From Rhodocyclales bacterium (GTDB lineage: Bacteria > Pseudomonadota > Gammaproteobacteria > Burkholderiales > Rhodocyclaceae): a DNA stretch of 64,000 bases. The notes under the pieces were generated by a model. It was not told where the DNA came from. It did no database searches and saw nothing but the letters and a program-made list of their open reading frames with translations. The stretch is taken from NCBI GenBank assembly GCA_016183655.1, contig JACPEH010000008.1, forward strand, positions 1 to 64,000. The letters are read 5' to 3'. The translations under genes were made by a program, and so were the position numbers. Below, one piece after another: positions 51,291-62,931 of the stretch; position 1 is the first letter of the stretch, and every line of letters begins with the position of its first letter.

Positions 51291-52241
51291 ATGACCCAAA
51301 CCATGCAACGTACCCTTTCGAAAACGACGCTCAGCCATCTCGACTGGCTCGAAGCCGAAGCGATCCACATCATGCGCGAGGTTGCCGGCCAGTGCGCCAA
51401 CCCGGCGCTGCTCTTCTCCGGCGGCAAGGACTCGATCTGCATGCTGCGCGTCGCCGAGAAGGCCTTCCGCCCGGGCAAGTTCCCGTTCCCGCTGCTGCAC
51501 GTCGATACCGGCCACAATTACCCGGAGGTGATCGCCTTCCGCGACAAGCGCGCCGCCGAACTGGGCGAGCGCCTGATCGTGCGCTCGGTCGAGGATTCGA
51601 TGAAGCGCGGCACGGTCGTGCTGAAGCATCCGGGCGAATCGCGCAACAAGCACCAGTCGGTGACGCTGCTCGAAGCGATCGAGGAATTCGGCTTCGACTG
51701 CTGCATCGGCGGCGCCCGCCGCGACGAGGAGAAGGCGCGCGCCAAGGAGCGGATCATGAGCTTCCGCGACGAGTTCGGCCAATGGGACCCGAAGAACCAG
51801 CGCCCGGAGCTGTGGAATCTGTACAACGCGCGCGCGCACAAGGGCGAGAACATCCGCGCCTTCCCGATCTCGAACTGGACGGAAATGGACGTGTGGCAGT
51901 ACATCGAGCGCGAGCAGCTCGAACTGCCGTCGATCTACTTCGCGCACACCCGCCCGGTGGTCATCCGCCAGGGCGCGATCGTGCCGGTCAACGTGCCGCT
52001 GGTCGGCGGCGAGCTGACCAACCTGCCCAAGGCCGGCGAGGAAATCGTCGACCTGCAGGTGCGCTTCCGCACCGTCGGCGACATCTCGTGCACGGCGCCG
52101 GTCGAATCGGATGCCGACACCGTCGCGAAGATCGTCGTCGAAACCGCGACCACCACCATCACCGAGCGCGGCGCCACCCGTCTGGACGACCAGACCAGCG
52201 AAGCCTCCATGGAACAACGCAAGAAAGAGGGTTACTTCTGA
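51291..52241 (+). CDS. cysD: sulfate adenylyltransferase subunit 2
   Basis: A 316-residue catalytic subunit of ATP sulfurylase, making APS from sulfate and ATP. The PP-loop is ALLFSGGKDSICMLRVA; LHVDTGHNYPEVIAFRD and GGARRDEEKARAKER are typical. It works as a heterodimer with the GTPase CysN. The stop codon overlaps the cysN start by one base (TGATG). No clear ribosome binding site precedes the ATG; a second ATG at 51303 is possible. Confidence 0.96.
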   Translation: MTQTMQRTLSKTTLSHLDWLEAEAIHIMREVAGQCANPALLFSGGKDSICMLRVAEKAFRPGKFPFPLLHVDTGHNYPEVIAFRDKRAAELGERLIVRSVEDSMKRGTVVLKHPGESRNKHQSVTLLEAIEEFGFDCCIGGARRDEEKARAKERIMSFRDEFGQWDPKNQRPELWNLYNARAHKGENIRAFPISNWTEMDVWQYIEREQLELPSIYFAHTRPVVIRQGAIVPVNVPLVGGELTNLPKAGEEIVDLQVRFRTVGDISCTAPVESDADTVAKIVVETATTTITERGATRLDDQTSEASMEQRKKEGYF

Positions 52242-53533
52242 TGTCCGCGATGGAAAAACTGCCAGTGGAAAAGACCCCCATTGACAACGGCCTGCTGCGC
52301 TTCCTCACCTGCGGCAGCGTCGACGACGGCAAGAGCACGCTGATCGGCCGCCTGCTGTTCGACACCAAGACCATCCTCGCCGACACGCTGACGGCGATCG
52401 AGCGCACCTCGCAGAAGCGCGGCATGGAAGCCGTCGACCTGTCGCTGCTGACCGACGGCCTGCAGGCCGAGCGCGAACAGGGCATCACCATCGACGTCGC
52501 CTACCGCTACTTCACCACCGGCACGCGCAAGTACATCATCGCCGACGCGCCGGGCCACGAGCAGTACACGCGCAACATGGTCACCGCCGCGTCGACCGCC
52601 AACCTGGCCATCATCCTGATCGACGCCAGGAAGGGCGTGCTGACGCAGACCCGCCGCCACTCCTACCTGGCGCACCTGGTGAACATCCCGCACCTGATCG
52701 TCGCGGTGAACAAGATGGACCTGGTCGACTACGATCAGGCGGTGTTCGAGAAGATCCGCGCCGACTACCTGGAGTTCGCGGCCAAGCTCGGCATCACCGA
52801 CATCCGCTTCATCCCGATGTCGGCGCTGAACGGCGACATGGTCGTCGACCGCGGCGAGCGCCTCGGCTGGTACCAGGGTCCGACGCTGCTCGACGTGCTC
52901 GAAACGGTTCCGGCCGCCCACACCGAGAAGACCGAGAAATTCCGCTTCCCGGTGCAGTACGTCTGCCGTCCGCAGGACTCGGCCAACCCCGAGCTGCACG
53001 ACTACCGCGGCTTCATGGGGCGCGTCGAGTCCGGCGAGATCGCCGTCGGCGACGAAGTGACCGTGCTGCCGTCGGGACTGACCACGCGCGTCAAGGCCAT
53101 CGAACTCTACGGCCGGCAATTGACGCATGCGGTCTCCGAACAGTCGGTGACGATCCTGCTCGCCGACGAGATCGACATCTCGCGCGGCGACATGATCGTC
53201 AAGACCAGCGAGGCGCTGGAGCCGAAGAAGCAGATCGAGGCCATGGTCTGCTGGCTCTCCGAGCAGCCGATGGACCGCGCCCGCAAATACCTGATCCGCC
53301 ACACCACGCGCGACAGCAAGGCGATGGTCGCCGGCATCGAGTACCGCGTCGACATCAACTCGATGGAATGGGCGCCGGCCGAGAAGCTGGCGATGAACGA
53401 CATCGCCAAGGTGGCGTTCAAGCTGGCGCAGCCGATCTTCTGCGACCCCTACGCCGAGAACCGCGGCACCGGCGCCTTCATCGTCATCGACGAGTCGACC
53501 AACAACACCGTCGGCGCCGGCATGATCGTCTGA
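52241..53533 (+). CDS. cysN: sulfate adenylyltransferase subunit 1, no APS kinase domain
   Basis: A 430-residue EF-Tu-like GTPase whose hydrolysis drives APS formation by CysD. G1 is CGSVDDGKSTLIGRLL, G3 DAPGHEQYTRNM, G4 NKMDLVD, with the family region EREQGITIDVAYRYF. It ends at about the length of E. coli CysN and has no C-terminal APS kinase (CysC) as in CysNC fusions, in line with the APS-reductase route. Ribosome binding is probably by coupling from cysD. Confidence 0.97.
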   Translation: MSAMEKLPVEKTPIDNGLLRFLTCGSVDDGKSTLIGRLLFDTKTILADTLTAIERTSQKRGMEAVDLSLLTDGLQAEREQGITIDVAYRYFTTGTRKYIIADAPGHEQYTRNMVTAASTANLAIILIDARKGVLTQTRRHSYLAHLVNIPHLIVAVNKMDLVDYDQAVFEKIRADYLEFAAKLGITDIRFIPMSALNGDMVVDRGERLGWYQGPTLLDVLETVPAAHTEKTEKFRFPVQYVCRPQDSANPELHDYRGFMGRVESGEIAVGDEVTVLPSGLTTRVKAIELYGRQLTHAVSEQSVTILLADEIDISRGDMIVKTSEALEPKKQIEAMVCWLSEQPMDRARKYLIRHTTRDSKAMVAGIEYRVDINSMEWAPAEKLAMNDIAKVAFKLAQPIFCDPYAENRGTGAFIVIDESTNNTVGAGMIV

Positions 53534-53545
53534 CCACACGTCGAG

Positions 53546-53577
53546 CGCTCAGCCCGGCATTCATGCCGGGCTGAGCG
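53546..53577 (+). terminator. 15-bp perfect hairpin after cysN
   Basis: CGCTCAGCCCGGCAT-TC-ATGCCGGGCTGAGCG begins 13 bases past the cysN stop. No T run follows, but a second stem, GGGCGCGC-ACC-GCGCGCCC, is at 53595-53613. Together they probably end or protect the cysDN message. Confidence 0.65.
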
Positions 53578-53594
53578 AGACGAAGACACCACCA

Positions 53595-53613
53595 GGGCGC
53601 GCACCGCGCGCCC
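53595..53613 (+). terminator. second hairpin after cysN
   Basis: GGGCGCGC-ACC-GCGCGCCC is a perfect 8-bp stem with triloop, 18 bases beyond the first stem. No T run follows. Confidence 0.5.
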
Positions 53614-53740
53614 GCTCTGTATTGTGGGAAGCCCCGGACCTTCAGGTCGCGCTTCCGCCTGACGCGGTGTGCAGCACCTCCTCCGGGAGAGCCCACGCCG
53701 CGCTTGCTTCAAGGTGCGGCAATTCCGCTAGAATCAAGAC

Positions 53741-54142
53741 ATGCTGAGAGCGACGCTGCAATTCATCCGTGACGTCGGGCACGACCTGGTCGAGGTGGTC
53801 CGCTGGTTCTACTCGCCCTATGCCTGGCGCATCATCGTCATCGTCCTCGCCAACATCGCCATGCTGGCGGCGCTCGGCTACGTCGCCATCCACAACTACG
53901 ACTACTCGCGCGAAGTCTTCGCGCACTGTCCGACGAACAAGAACCTCGTCTTCATCTCGGAGTTCTTCGCCTTCACCTTCTTCGCGCTGTTCTCGCTGGC
54001 TGCCGTCGGCGAAATGGTGAATTGGGTCGATGCCAAGCGCCGCGGCGAGCAGCCGGGGCGGCTCACCGTCTTCTTCCTCTACGGCACGCTGGCCGCCGCC
54101 TGCGGCACCACCGCGCTGCTGCTGATCATCCGCTGCGCCTGA
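53741..54142 (+). CDS. small inner-membrane protein of unknown function
   Basis: A 133-residue protein with three predicted helices, at about 28-50 (WRIIVIVLANIAMLAALGYVAI), 70-92 (NLVFISEFFAFTFFALFSLAAV) and 107-131. No family is recognised. A -10-like TAGAAT lies near 53732, very close to the start, and no ribosome binding site is visible, so the message may be nearly leaderless. The tail of the gene overlaps the start of a tandem repeat (54134-54236). Confidence 0.7.
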   Translation: MLRATLQFIRDVGHDLVEVVRWFYSPYAWRIIVIVLANIAMLAALGYVAIHNYDYSREVFAHCPTNKNLVFISEFFAFTFFALFSLAAVGEMVNWVDAKRRGEQPGRLTVFFLYGTLAAACGTTALLLIIRCA

Positions 54143-54236
54143 GCGATGCGAATCTCGCATCGCGAGGAAGTACTCTTGGGGTGCGCCTGAGCAATGCGAA
54201 GCATCGTGAACAAGTACTCCTGGGGTGCGCCTGAGC
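54134..54236 (+). repeat. imperfect tandem repeat, about 48 and 44 bases plus a partial unit
   Basis: TGCGCCTGAGC occurs at 54134, 54182 and 54226. The first two units continue with RATGCGAA, a variable CATCG segment and AAGTACTCYTGGGG. The first unit contains the last three codons of the membrane-protein gene, so the repeat seems to have arisen by duplication of the gene end. A faintly similar sequence (GGAGTATTTCCTTGTCG, inverted) lies at about 29784. It fills the space before the convergent pentapeptide-repeat gene. Confidence 0.7.
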
Positions 54237-54248
54237 GCTTCCCTGCGA

Positions 54249-55022
54249 TCAGCGGCGCCCGCGCACGACGAAGGGTTCGATCGCTGCCTCCGCCACCGAC
54301 GGATCCGGATTGATCGCCTGCTCGAAGCGGGCCCCCCAGACGTCGGCGTTGCTGAAGCTGGCACGCTCCAGATCGGCCTTGAAGAACACCGCCTGGCGCA
54401 GGATCGCGCCGGCAAGGCGTGTCCCCTTCAGATTGGCGTGGCTGAAATCGACCTGGTCCATCGCCGCACCGGTCAGGTCGGCGCCGGAGAGGTCGGTGCC
54501 AAGCAGGCGTGCACCGGAGAACACGCCGCGAAACGTGTAGCAATTGCGCAGCGAGCCGCCGGAGAGGTCGATGCCCTCCATCAGCACATCCTTCAGGTAG
54601 GCCCCGGAAAAATCGGCGCGCTGCGCCTTTGCGTCGATCAGGTTGGCGCCGAACAGGTAGGCCCCGCTCAGCCGGGCGCCGGTGAGATCGGCGGCGTCGA
54701 AGGTGGCATGGAACAGGTCGGCGTCGCGCAGGTCGGCGGCGGCGAGCACGGCGCCGGTGAAGTTGGCCCACTTGCCATTGATGCCGCGCAGGTCGGCACC
54801 GGCGAGCCTTGCCTTGCGCAGGTCGGCGCTCTCCAGCTTGGCGCCGGCCAGGCGGACGCCGTGCAGATCGAGGCCGGCCAGCTTGCGCCGGCTGAAATCG
54901 CAATGCGAGAGATCGGTGGCCGCCTTCGGCGCGGCGCAGTTGCCGGCCGGCAGATCCGCAGCCAGGGCCGGCGATAGCGGGAGCAGCAATGCGGCAACAA
55001 CGGCGAGACGGCGTTTCGGCAT
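54249..55022 (-). CDS. exported pentapeptide-repeat protein
   Basis: A 257-residue protein with a signal peptide (about 1-21, ALAA). Residues about 35-225 are tandem A(D/N)LXX pentapeptides (for example LAGADLRGING, ADLRDADLFHATFDAADLTGA), which fold into a right-handed quadrilateral beta helix. Periplasmic location argues against the DNA-mimic role of Qnr/MfpA proteins. Function unknown. GGGAGGAAG lies before the ATG. Convergent with the small membrane protein. Confidence 0.88.
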   Translation of the reverse strand: MPKRRLAVVAALLLPLSPALAADLPAGNCAAPKAATDLSHCDFSRRKLAGLDLHGVRLAGAKLESADLRKARLAGADLRGINGKWANFTGAVLAAADLRDADLFHATFDAADLTGARLSGAYLFGANLIDAKAQRADFSGAYLKDVLMEGIDLSGGSLRNCYTFRGVFSGARLLGTDLSGADLTGAAMDQVDFSHANLKGTRLAGAILRQAVFFKADLERASFSNADVWGARFEQAINPDPSVAEAAIEPFVVRGRR

Positions 55023-55077
55023 GACTTCCTCCCGTCGGGGCTGGAAGCGGCCATTCTAGCCTCGATCCATCACAAAG

Positions 55078-55089
55078 TGACAGATGTCA
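55078..55089. promoter_or_regulatory. short inverted repeat, possible operator
   Basis: TGACA-GA-TGTCA at 55078-55089, adjoining TCAC-AAA-GTGA at 55070-55080, in the divergent gap between the pentapeptide gene and the ferredoxin reductase. Looks like a regulator half-site pair; the regulator is unknown. Confidence 0.35.
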
Positions 55090-55204
55090 TTTTGCCGGCG
55101 ATGCGGGGCGGGACGACACGAACCGCTGGCGCAGGGCGGATGAGGAACTTTCGGTGGCAATTCCCGACTATCCAGGTAGGGTATTCGAGCCTTCGGGAGC
55201 AGGG

Positions 55205-55987
55205 ATGGCGACAGGAGCGGAGCGCTACAGTGTCGAGACGATCAGCGCCATCCACCGCTGGACAGCGGATCTCTTCTCTTTCCGGATCACCCGCCAGCAG
55301 GATTTCCGCTTCGTTGCCGGGCAATACGCCCGGCTCGGTTTTGCCGCCGCCGCCGAGATCGTCTGGCGCCCCTATTCGATGGTTTCCGCCAGTGCCGAGC
55401 GGCAGCTCGAGTTCTACTCGACCATCGTCCCCGGCGGCGCCTTCAGCACGCAGCTGGCGGCGGCGGAGGTCGGCGACGAAATCCTGGTCGACCGCCGCAG
55501 CTTCGGCTTCCTCACGCTGGCTGCCTTCGCCGACGGCCGCGACCTGTGGATGCTGGCGAGCGGCACGGGGCTGGGGCCTTTCGTCGCGATCCTGCGCGAA
55601 GCCGAGGTCTGGCGGAAATTCGAGCGGCTGATCGTCGTGCACAGCGTACGAACCGAAAAGGAACTGGCCTACCGCGAGACGATCGCCGCACTGGCGGCGA
55701 CGCCGCCCGTTGCGGGAGCCGACGGGCGCATCGCGACCCTGCGCTACCTGCCGGTAGTAACCCGCGAAACCGTTCCCGGCGCGCTCGGCGAACGCATCAC
55801 GGTGCTGCTCGACGACGGCCGCCTGGAACAACACGCCGGTGCGACGATCGAGCCGGCCGGCTCGCGCGTCATGGTCTGCGGCAACCCCGAGCTGGCCAAG
55901 GCGCTGCGCGCGCGGCTGGAGGCGCGCGGCCTCGCCATCAGCCACCGTGGTGCCCCGGGGCAACTGGCCTTCGAGAACTACTGGTAG
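55205..55987 (+). CDS. fpr: ferredoxin--NADP(+) reductase
   Basis: A 260-residue FAD enzyme passing electrons between NADPH and ferredoxin or flavodoxin. FAD-binding motif WRPYSMVSA (RxYS), then GGAFSTQL, the NADP-binding ASGTGLGPFVAIL and VMVCGNPEL. It ends FENYW, like the bacterial Fpr subclass with a terminal aromatic Tyr-Trp. The start at 55205 follows GGGAG and fits the family; the frame opens at 55154. It could feed electrons to sulfite reductase, which lacks CysJ here; that is inference. Confidence 0.92.
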   Translation: MATGAERYSVETISAIHRWTADLFSFRITRQQDFRFVAGQYARLGFAAAAEIVWRPYSMVSASAERQLEFYSTIVPGGAFSTQLAAAEVGDEILVDRRSFGFLTLAAFADGRDLWMLASGTGLGPFVAILREAEVWRKFERLIVVHSVRTEKELAYRETIAALAATPPVAGADGRIATLRYLPVVTRETVPGALGERITVLLDDGRLEQHAGATIEPAGSRVMVCGNPELAKALRARLEARGLAISHRGAPGQLAFENYW

Positions 55988-56108
55988 GCAGGCGACCGAC
56001 AGCGGCGATGGCGGCGAGAACCGTTTTTCTCAGTTGTCGCTTGCATCGGCGGGCGCACACCCCTAAGCTGCGCGGCTTGATAAATTCTCCCGCACTCAGG
56101 TCACCCCC

Positions 56109-57005
56109 ATGTGGTTCAAAAACATCCACCTCTACCGCCTGCCCAAGCCTTGGGACGTTGCCGCCGCCACCCTCGAAGCGCAGCTCGCCAGCCACGCGCT
56201 GCAGGCCTGCGGCGCCGGCGACGCGCAAAGCTTCGGCTGGGTGCCGCCGCGCGACGGCAGTCCGCTGCTGCATGGCGTCAACCAGCAATACCTGCTGGCG
56301 CTCGGCGTCGAACAGAAGCTGCTGCCGGCGTCGGTGGTCAACCAGTTCGCCAAGGACCGCGCCAAGGAAATCGCCGAAGCCGAGGGGCGCAAGGTCGGGC
56401 GCAAGGAGATGCGCGAGATCCGCGAGCAGATGACGGCGCAGCTGCTGCCGCGCGCCTTCGTCCGCCGCCGCACGACCTGGGGCTGGATCGACCCGGTGAA
56501 CGGCTGGCTGGCGGTCGACGCCGGCGCGACGGCCAAGGCCGACGAATTCATCGGGCATCTGCGCAAGTCGCTCGACAGCCTGCCGGCGAAGCCGCTCAAG
56601 GTCGCCCGCCTGCCGTCGGCGGCGATGACCGGCTGGCTCGCCGAAGGCGACGCGCCGGCCGGATTCACGCTCGACCAGGATCTTGAGCTGCGCTCGCCGG
56701 AACAGGCCAAGGTGCGCTACGTCAAGCACGCGCTCGAAGGCGCGGAAATCCGCCAGCACATCGCCGGCGGCAAGACCGCGACCAAGCTGGCGATGACCTG
56801 GAACGACCGCATCTCGTTCGTGCTGACCGAGGATCTGCAACTGAAGCGGTTGGCCTTCCTCGACCTGCTCAAGGAAGAAAGCGAGAACCAGTCGGAGGAC
56901 GCCGACGAGCGCTTCGACATCGACTTCGCACTGATGTGCGGCGAAGTCGCACGCCTGCTCGACGACCTGGTCGAGGCCCTGGGCGGCGAAGTCGCCGCCG
57001 ACTGA
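56109..57005 (+). CDS. rdgC: recombination-associated protein RdgC
   Basis: A 298-residue ring-forming DNA-binding protein that limits RecA action. MWFKNIHLYRLPKPWDV is typical, with SFGWVPPR, KEMREIREQMTAQLLPRAFVRRR and FIGHLRKSL. Length fits the family. Monocistronic, convergent with rlmB. Confidence 0.95.
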   Translation: MWFKNIHLYRLPKPWDVAAATLEAQLASHALQACGAGDAQSFGWVPPRDGSPLLHGVNQQYLLALGVEQKLLPASVVNQFAKDRAKEIAEAEGRKVGRKEMREIREQMTAQLLPRAFVRRRTTWGWIDPVNGWLAVDAGATAKADEFIGHLRKSLDSLPAKPLKVARLPSAAMTGWLAEGDAPAGFTLDQDLELRSPEQAKVRYVKHALEGAEIRQHIAGGKTATKLAMTWNDRISFVLTEDLQLKRLAFLDLLKEESENQSEDADERFDIDFALMCGEVARLLDDLVEALGGEVAAD

Positions 57006-57024
57006 AGGATCGCCGCCGGTGCGC

Positions 57025-57756
57025 TCAGCCGCGCCGGCGCCGCGCCTCGTAGAGGCAAACCCCGGACGCCACCGAGACGTTGAGGCTGGAGACGCTGCCG
57101 AGCATCGGAATGCGCACCAGCAAATCGCAGGTCTCGCGCGTCAGCCGGCGCATCCCCTCGCCTTCCGCGCCCATCACCCAGGCCGTGGCCTGCGGCCAGT
57201 CGGCCGCGTAAAGATCGGTGCTGCCCTCGTCGTCGGTGCCGACGACGAAGATGTCGCGTTCCTTCAACTCGCGCAGCGTGCGCGCGAGGTTGGTGACCAT
57301 GATGTAGGGCACCGTCTCGGCCGCGCCGCTGGCGACCTTGATCGCCGTCTGCGTCAGGCCGCAGGCGCGGTCCTTCGGCGCGATCACCGCGTGCGCGCCA
57401 ACCGCGTCGGCGACGCGCAGGCAGGCGCCGAGGTTGTGCGGGTCCTGCACGCCGTCCAGCACCAGCAGGAAGGCCGGCTCCTCCAGCGTGTCGAGCACGT
57501 CGTCGAGGGTGACGTGGCGCTGTTCGGCGGAAACGTGCGCCACCACACCCTGGTGGCGGGCGCCCGGCGCCATCGACTCCAGCCGCTTGCCGTCGACCGG
57601 CAACAGCTTGATGCCGGCATGCTCGGCATGGCGGATCAGGTCGCGCGCGCGCGCGTCCTTGCGCTCGGCGTCGAGGTAGATTTCGTGGATCGCCTCGGGG
57701 TCGTGGCGCAGCTTGGCGAGGACGGCGTGGAAGCCGAAGATGGTGCGGCGGGACAT
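57025..57756 (-). CDS. rlmB: 23S rRNA (guanosine-2'-O-)-methyltransferase RlmB
   Basis: A 243-residue SpoU-type (trefoil-knot) methyltransferase for position 2251 in 23S rRNA. Substrate-binding N-terminal domain about 1-75 ([12 protein letters not shown]), then [41 protein letters not shown] and [22 protein letters not shown], the three SpoU motifs. AAGGAA precedes the ATG. Follows rnr on the same strand after 34 bases, the usual rnr-rlmB order. Confidence 0.96.
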   Translation of the reverse strand: MSRRTIFGFHAVLAKLRHDPEAIHEIYLDAERKDARARDLIRHAEHAGIKLLPVDGKRLESMAPGARHQGVVAHVSAEQRHVTLDDVLDTLEEPAFLLVLDGVQDPHNLGACLRVADAVGAHAVIAPKDRACGLTQTAIKVASGAAETVPYIMVTNLARTLRELKERDIFVVGTDDEGSTDLYAADWPQATAWVMGAEGEGMRRLTRETCDLLVRIPMLGSVSSLNVSVASGVCLYEARRRRG

Positions 57757-57790
57757 GGCAATTCCTTGCTGAAAACGAGGCGCGAGTTTA

Positions 57791-60004
57791 TCAGGTCCGC
57801 CGCTGCGGCTGCTTGCTGCGGCCGAACGGCGCGTCGGCGAGCACGAAGTCGATGCGGCCGGTCTCCAGGTCGGCCTTGACCAGCTTCACGCGCAGGCGGT
57901 CGCCGAGGCGGTAGCGCTTGCCGCTGCGCTCGCCGAGCATCTGGTGCTTGACGTTGTCGAATTGGAAGTAGTCTTCGCCGAGTTCGGAGACGTGCACCAG
58001 GCCTTCGACATAGACCGAGTCGAGCGCGACGAAGACGCCGAAGGGGACGACCGCGGCGATCGTGCCGTCGAATTCCTCGCCGATGCGCTCCTTCATGTAG
58101 TAGCACTTGAGCCAGTTGTCGACGTCGCGCGTCGCCTCGTCGGCGCGGCGTTCGGTCATCGAGCAGTGCAGGCCGACGTCGTCCCAGCTGCCTGGGTTGT
58201 AGCGCTCGCCGTTCAACACGGCCTTGATCGAGCGGTGCACCAGCAGGTCGGGATAGCGGCGGATCGGCGACGTGAAGTGGGTGTAGTGCTCGTAGGCCAG
58301 GCCGAAATGGCCGACGTTGTCCGGGCTGTACATCGCCTGCCGCAACGAGCGCAGCATCACCGTCTGCAAGAGCTGCATGTCGGGGCGCGGCTTGATCTTC
58401 TCCAGCAGCGCGGCGTAGTCCTTGGCGTGCGGATCGTCGCCGCCGCCGAGACCGAGGCCGAACTCCTTGAGGAAGCTGCGCAGCGATTCCAGCTTCTCCG
58501 GCGTCGGCCCTTCGTGGATGCGGTACAGGCAGGGCTGCTCGTGTTCCTGTAGGAAGGCCGAGGCACAGACGTTGGCGGCGAGCATGCATTCCTCGATCAG
58601 GCGGTGCGCATCGTTGCGGATCACCGGCACGATGTTGTCGATCTTGCCCTGCTCGTTGAACAGCATCATCGTCTCGACCGTCTCGAAGTCGATCGCGCCG
58701 CGCTTGGTGCGCGCCTTGGCCAGCATCTGGTAGAGGCTGTACAGCGCTTCCAGGTGCGGCATCACCGCACGGTGCGCGTCGCTCTCCGGCTGCGCCTGGC
58801 CGGACAGCCAGTTCCACACCTGCGTGTAGGTCAGCCGCGCCTTCGAATGGAAGACCGCCGGATAGAAGCGGTACTGCTTGATCGCGCCGGTGGCGCTGAT
58901 CGCCATGTCGCAGACCATCGCCAGCCGGTCGACTTCCGGATTCAGCGAGCACAGGCCATTGGACAGCTTTTCCGGCAGCATCGGGATGACGCGGCGCGGG
59001 AAGTACACCGAGTTGCCGCGCGACATCGCCTCCTTGTCCAGCGCCATGCCCGGCCGCACGTAGTGGCTGACGTCGGCGATGGCGACGACGAGGCGCCAGC
59101 CCTTGCCCTGTTTCTGCGCCCAGACGGCATCGTCGAAATCCTTCGCCGTCTCGCCGTCGATGGTCACCAGCGGCAGGTCGCGCAGGTCCTCGCGCCCTTC
59201 CCACTCGGACTTTTTCACCTTGTCCGGCAGCTCCTTGGTCTCGTCGAGCGCCTTCTTCGGAAATTCGAACGGGAGATCGTGCTTCCGGAGCGCGATCTCG
59301 ATCTCCATGCCCGGGTCGGCATAGTTGCCGAGCACCTCGACGATGCGGCCGATCGGCTGCGTGTATTTGGTCGGCTGCTCGATGATCTCGACGACGACGA
59401 CCTGCCCGGCCTTCGACTTGATCTTCGACTTCTTGTCCTCCGGCGGCACCAGGATGTCCTGGTTCAGCTTGCGGTTCTCGGGAACGACGAAGGCGACGCC
59501 GTGTTCGACGAAGACTCGGCCGACGACGCGCGTGTTGGCGCGCTCGAGCACCTCGACCACGGCGCCTTCGCGGCGACCCTTGCGATCGAGGCCGGTAACG
59601 CGCACCAGCACGCGGTCGCCGTGCAGCACGCGGCTCATCTGCTTCGGTTCGAGGTAGATGTCGTCGCCCTCCTCGTCCGGCACCAGGAAGCCGTAGCCGT
59701 CCTTGTGCCCTTCGACGCGGCCGGCGATCAGGCTGGCGCGCTCGGGCACGATGTACGAGCCCTTGCGGTTCTGCATCAGCTCGCCCTCGCGCCCCATCGC
59801 GCCGAGGCGACGGCGGAACATGTCGGCCTCGTCCTTGCCGATGTCGAGCAGGTTGCACAGCTGCTCGAAGCTGACCGGCTTGCCCTCCCGTTCCAGAATC
59901 ATCAGGATGTACTCGCGCGACGGCAGTGGGAATTCGTACTTTTGCACCTCGCGCTCGAAGTGGGGATCAGCGCGGCGAATTTTTGATAGTTTCTTTATTG
60001 ACAT
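57791..60004 (-). CDS. rnr: ribonuclease R
   Basis: A 737-residue 3'-5' exoribonuclease that degrades structured RNA. An N-terminal winged helix (about 20-85), two cold-shock domains, the RNB catalytic domain ([10 protein letters not shown] with the metal Asp cluster; [31 protein letters not shown]) and a C-terminal S1 domain (about 640-725). The start at 60004 ([11 protein letters not shown]) has AAGGA at 10-base spacing; the frame reaches back across the tRNA gene to 60073, which is not real coding. Its start codon lies inside the -35 box of the divergent tRNA promoter. Confidence 0.96.
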   Translation of the reverse strand: MSIKKLSKIRRADPHFEREVQKYEFPLPSREYILMILEREGKPVSFEQLCNLLDIGKDEADMFRRRLGAMGREGELMQNRKGSYIVPERASLIAGRVEGHKDGYGFLVPDEEGDDIYLEPKQMSRVLHGDRVLVRVTGLDRKGRREGAVVEVLERANTRVVGRVFVEHGVAFVVPENRKLNQDILVPPEDKKSKIKSKAGQVVVVEIIEQPTKYTQPIGRIVEVLGNYADPGMEIEIALRKHDLPFEFPKKALDETKELPDKVKKSEWEGREDLRDLPLVTIDGETAKDFDDAVWAQKQGKGWRLVVAIADVSHYVRPGMALDKEAMSRGNSVYFPRRVIPMLPEKLSNGLCSLNPEVDRLAMVCDMAISATGAIKQYRFYPAVFHSKARLTYTQVWNWLSGQAQPESDAHRAVMPHLEALYSLYQMLAKARTKRGAIDFETVETMMLFNEQGKIDNIVPVIRNDAHRLIEECMLAANVCASAFLQEHEQPCLYRIHEGPTPEKLESLRSFLKEFGLGLGGGDDPHAKDYAALLEKIKPRPDMQLLQTVMLRSLRQAMYSPDNVGHFGLAYEHYTHFTSPIRRYPDLLVHRSIKAVLNGERYNPGSWDDVGLHCSMTERRADEATRDVDNWLKCYYMKERIGEEFDGTIAAVVPFGVFVALDSVYVEGLVHVSELGEDYFQFDNVKHQMLGERSGKRYRLGDRLRVKLVKADLETGRIDFVLADAPFGRSKQPQRRT

Positions 60005-60025
60005 TTTATTTTGTTCCTTTAAAAT
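59998..60025 (+). promoter_or_regulatory. sigma-70 promoter of tRNA-Leu
   Basis: Consensus TTGACA (59998-60003), 16 bases, TAAAAT (60020-60025). The predicted start is near 60032, giving a 5' leader of about 14 bases. The -35 box overlaps the rnr start codon, so active transcription of one may interfere with the other. Confidence 0.75.
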
Positions 60026-60045
60026 CTCGGCTTCTTCGGATGCCT

Positions 60046-60130
<85 letters not shown>

Positions 60131-60140
60131 AGATTCGAGA

Positions 60141-60170
60141 AAAGCCGGCTAACGCCGGCTTTTTCTTTTT
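60141..60170 (+). terminator. rho-independent terminator after tRNA-Leu
   Basis: AAAGCCGGC-TAAC-GCCGGCTTT followed by a T-rich run (TTCTTTTT). Confidence 0.92.
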
Positions 60171-60218
60171 GTCTTTCCTTCGGCAACAGCAAAGTCGATT
60201 GAATATTCATTGAATGAC

Positions 60219-60245
60219 AAAGGCCGGCGTTCTGCCGGCCTTTTT
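60219..60245. terminator. bidirectional hairpin between tRNA-Leu and purA
   Basis: AAAGGCCGGC-GTTCT-GCCGGCCTTT with flanking A and T runs. On the plus strand it backs up the tRNA terminator; on the minus strand it ends purA, whose stop codon is 8 bases away. Confidence 0.85.
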
Positions 60246-60253
60246 GTTTTCGA

Positions 60254-62738
<2,485 letters not shown>

Positions 62739-62742
<4 letters not shown>

Positions 62743-62924
62743 TTGAAGATCATGATCAGAATGAGGCCGGCGATCATCGAGGTCAGGCCGATGAAGCGGA
62801 TCTGCCCATCGGAAAGTTCGATCAGCCGGCGGAACGTATCCCGCCACGCATTCGGCGCGATGAAGGGCATCAAGCCTTCCAGCACCAGCATCAGTGCGAA
62901 AGCGAGCAGGATGTTGTCGGTCAT
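62739..62924 (-). CDS. DUF2065 small membrane protein
   Basis: A 61-residue protein of the DUF2065/YjeT family with two helices (about 3-25 and 40-60; [39 protein letters not shown] type). It always sits between hflC and hisZ or purA in Proteobacteria; function unknown. Overlaps hisZ by 4 bases and follows hflC by 7. Confidence 0.93.
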
Positions 62925-62931
62925 TTGCCGC

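Noticed and set aside
52241..53533. Possible CysNC fusion with APS kinase
   Set aside because: The protein ends after the EF-Tu-like domains; no second P-loop follows and the next gene is unrelated.
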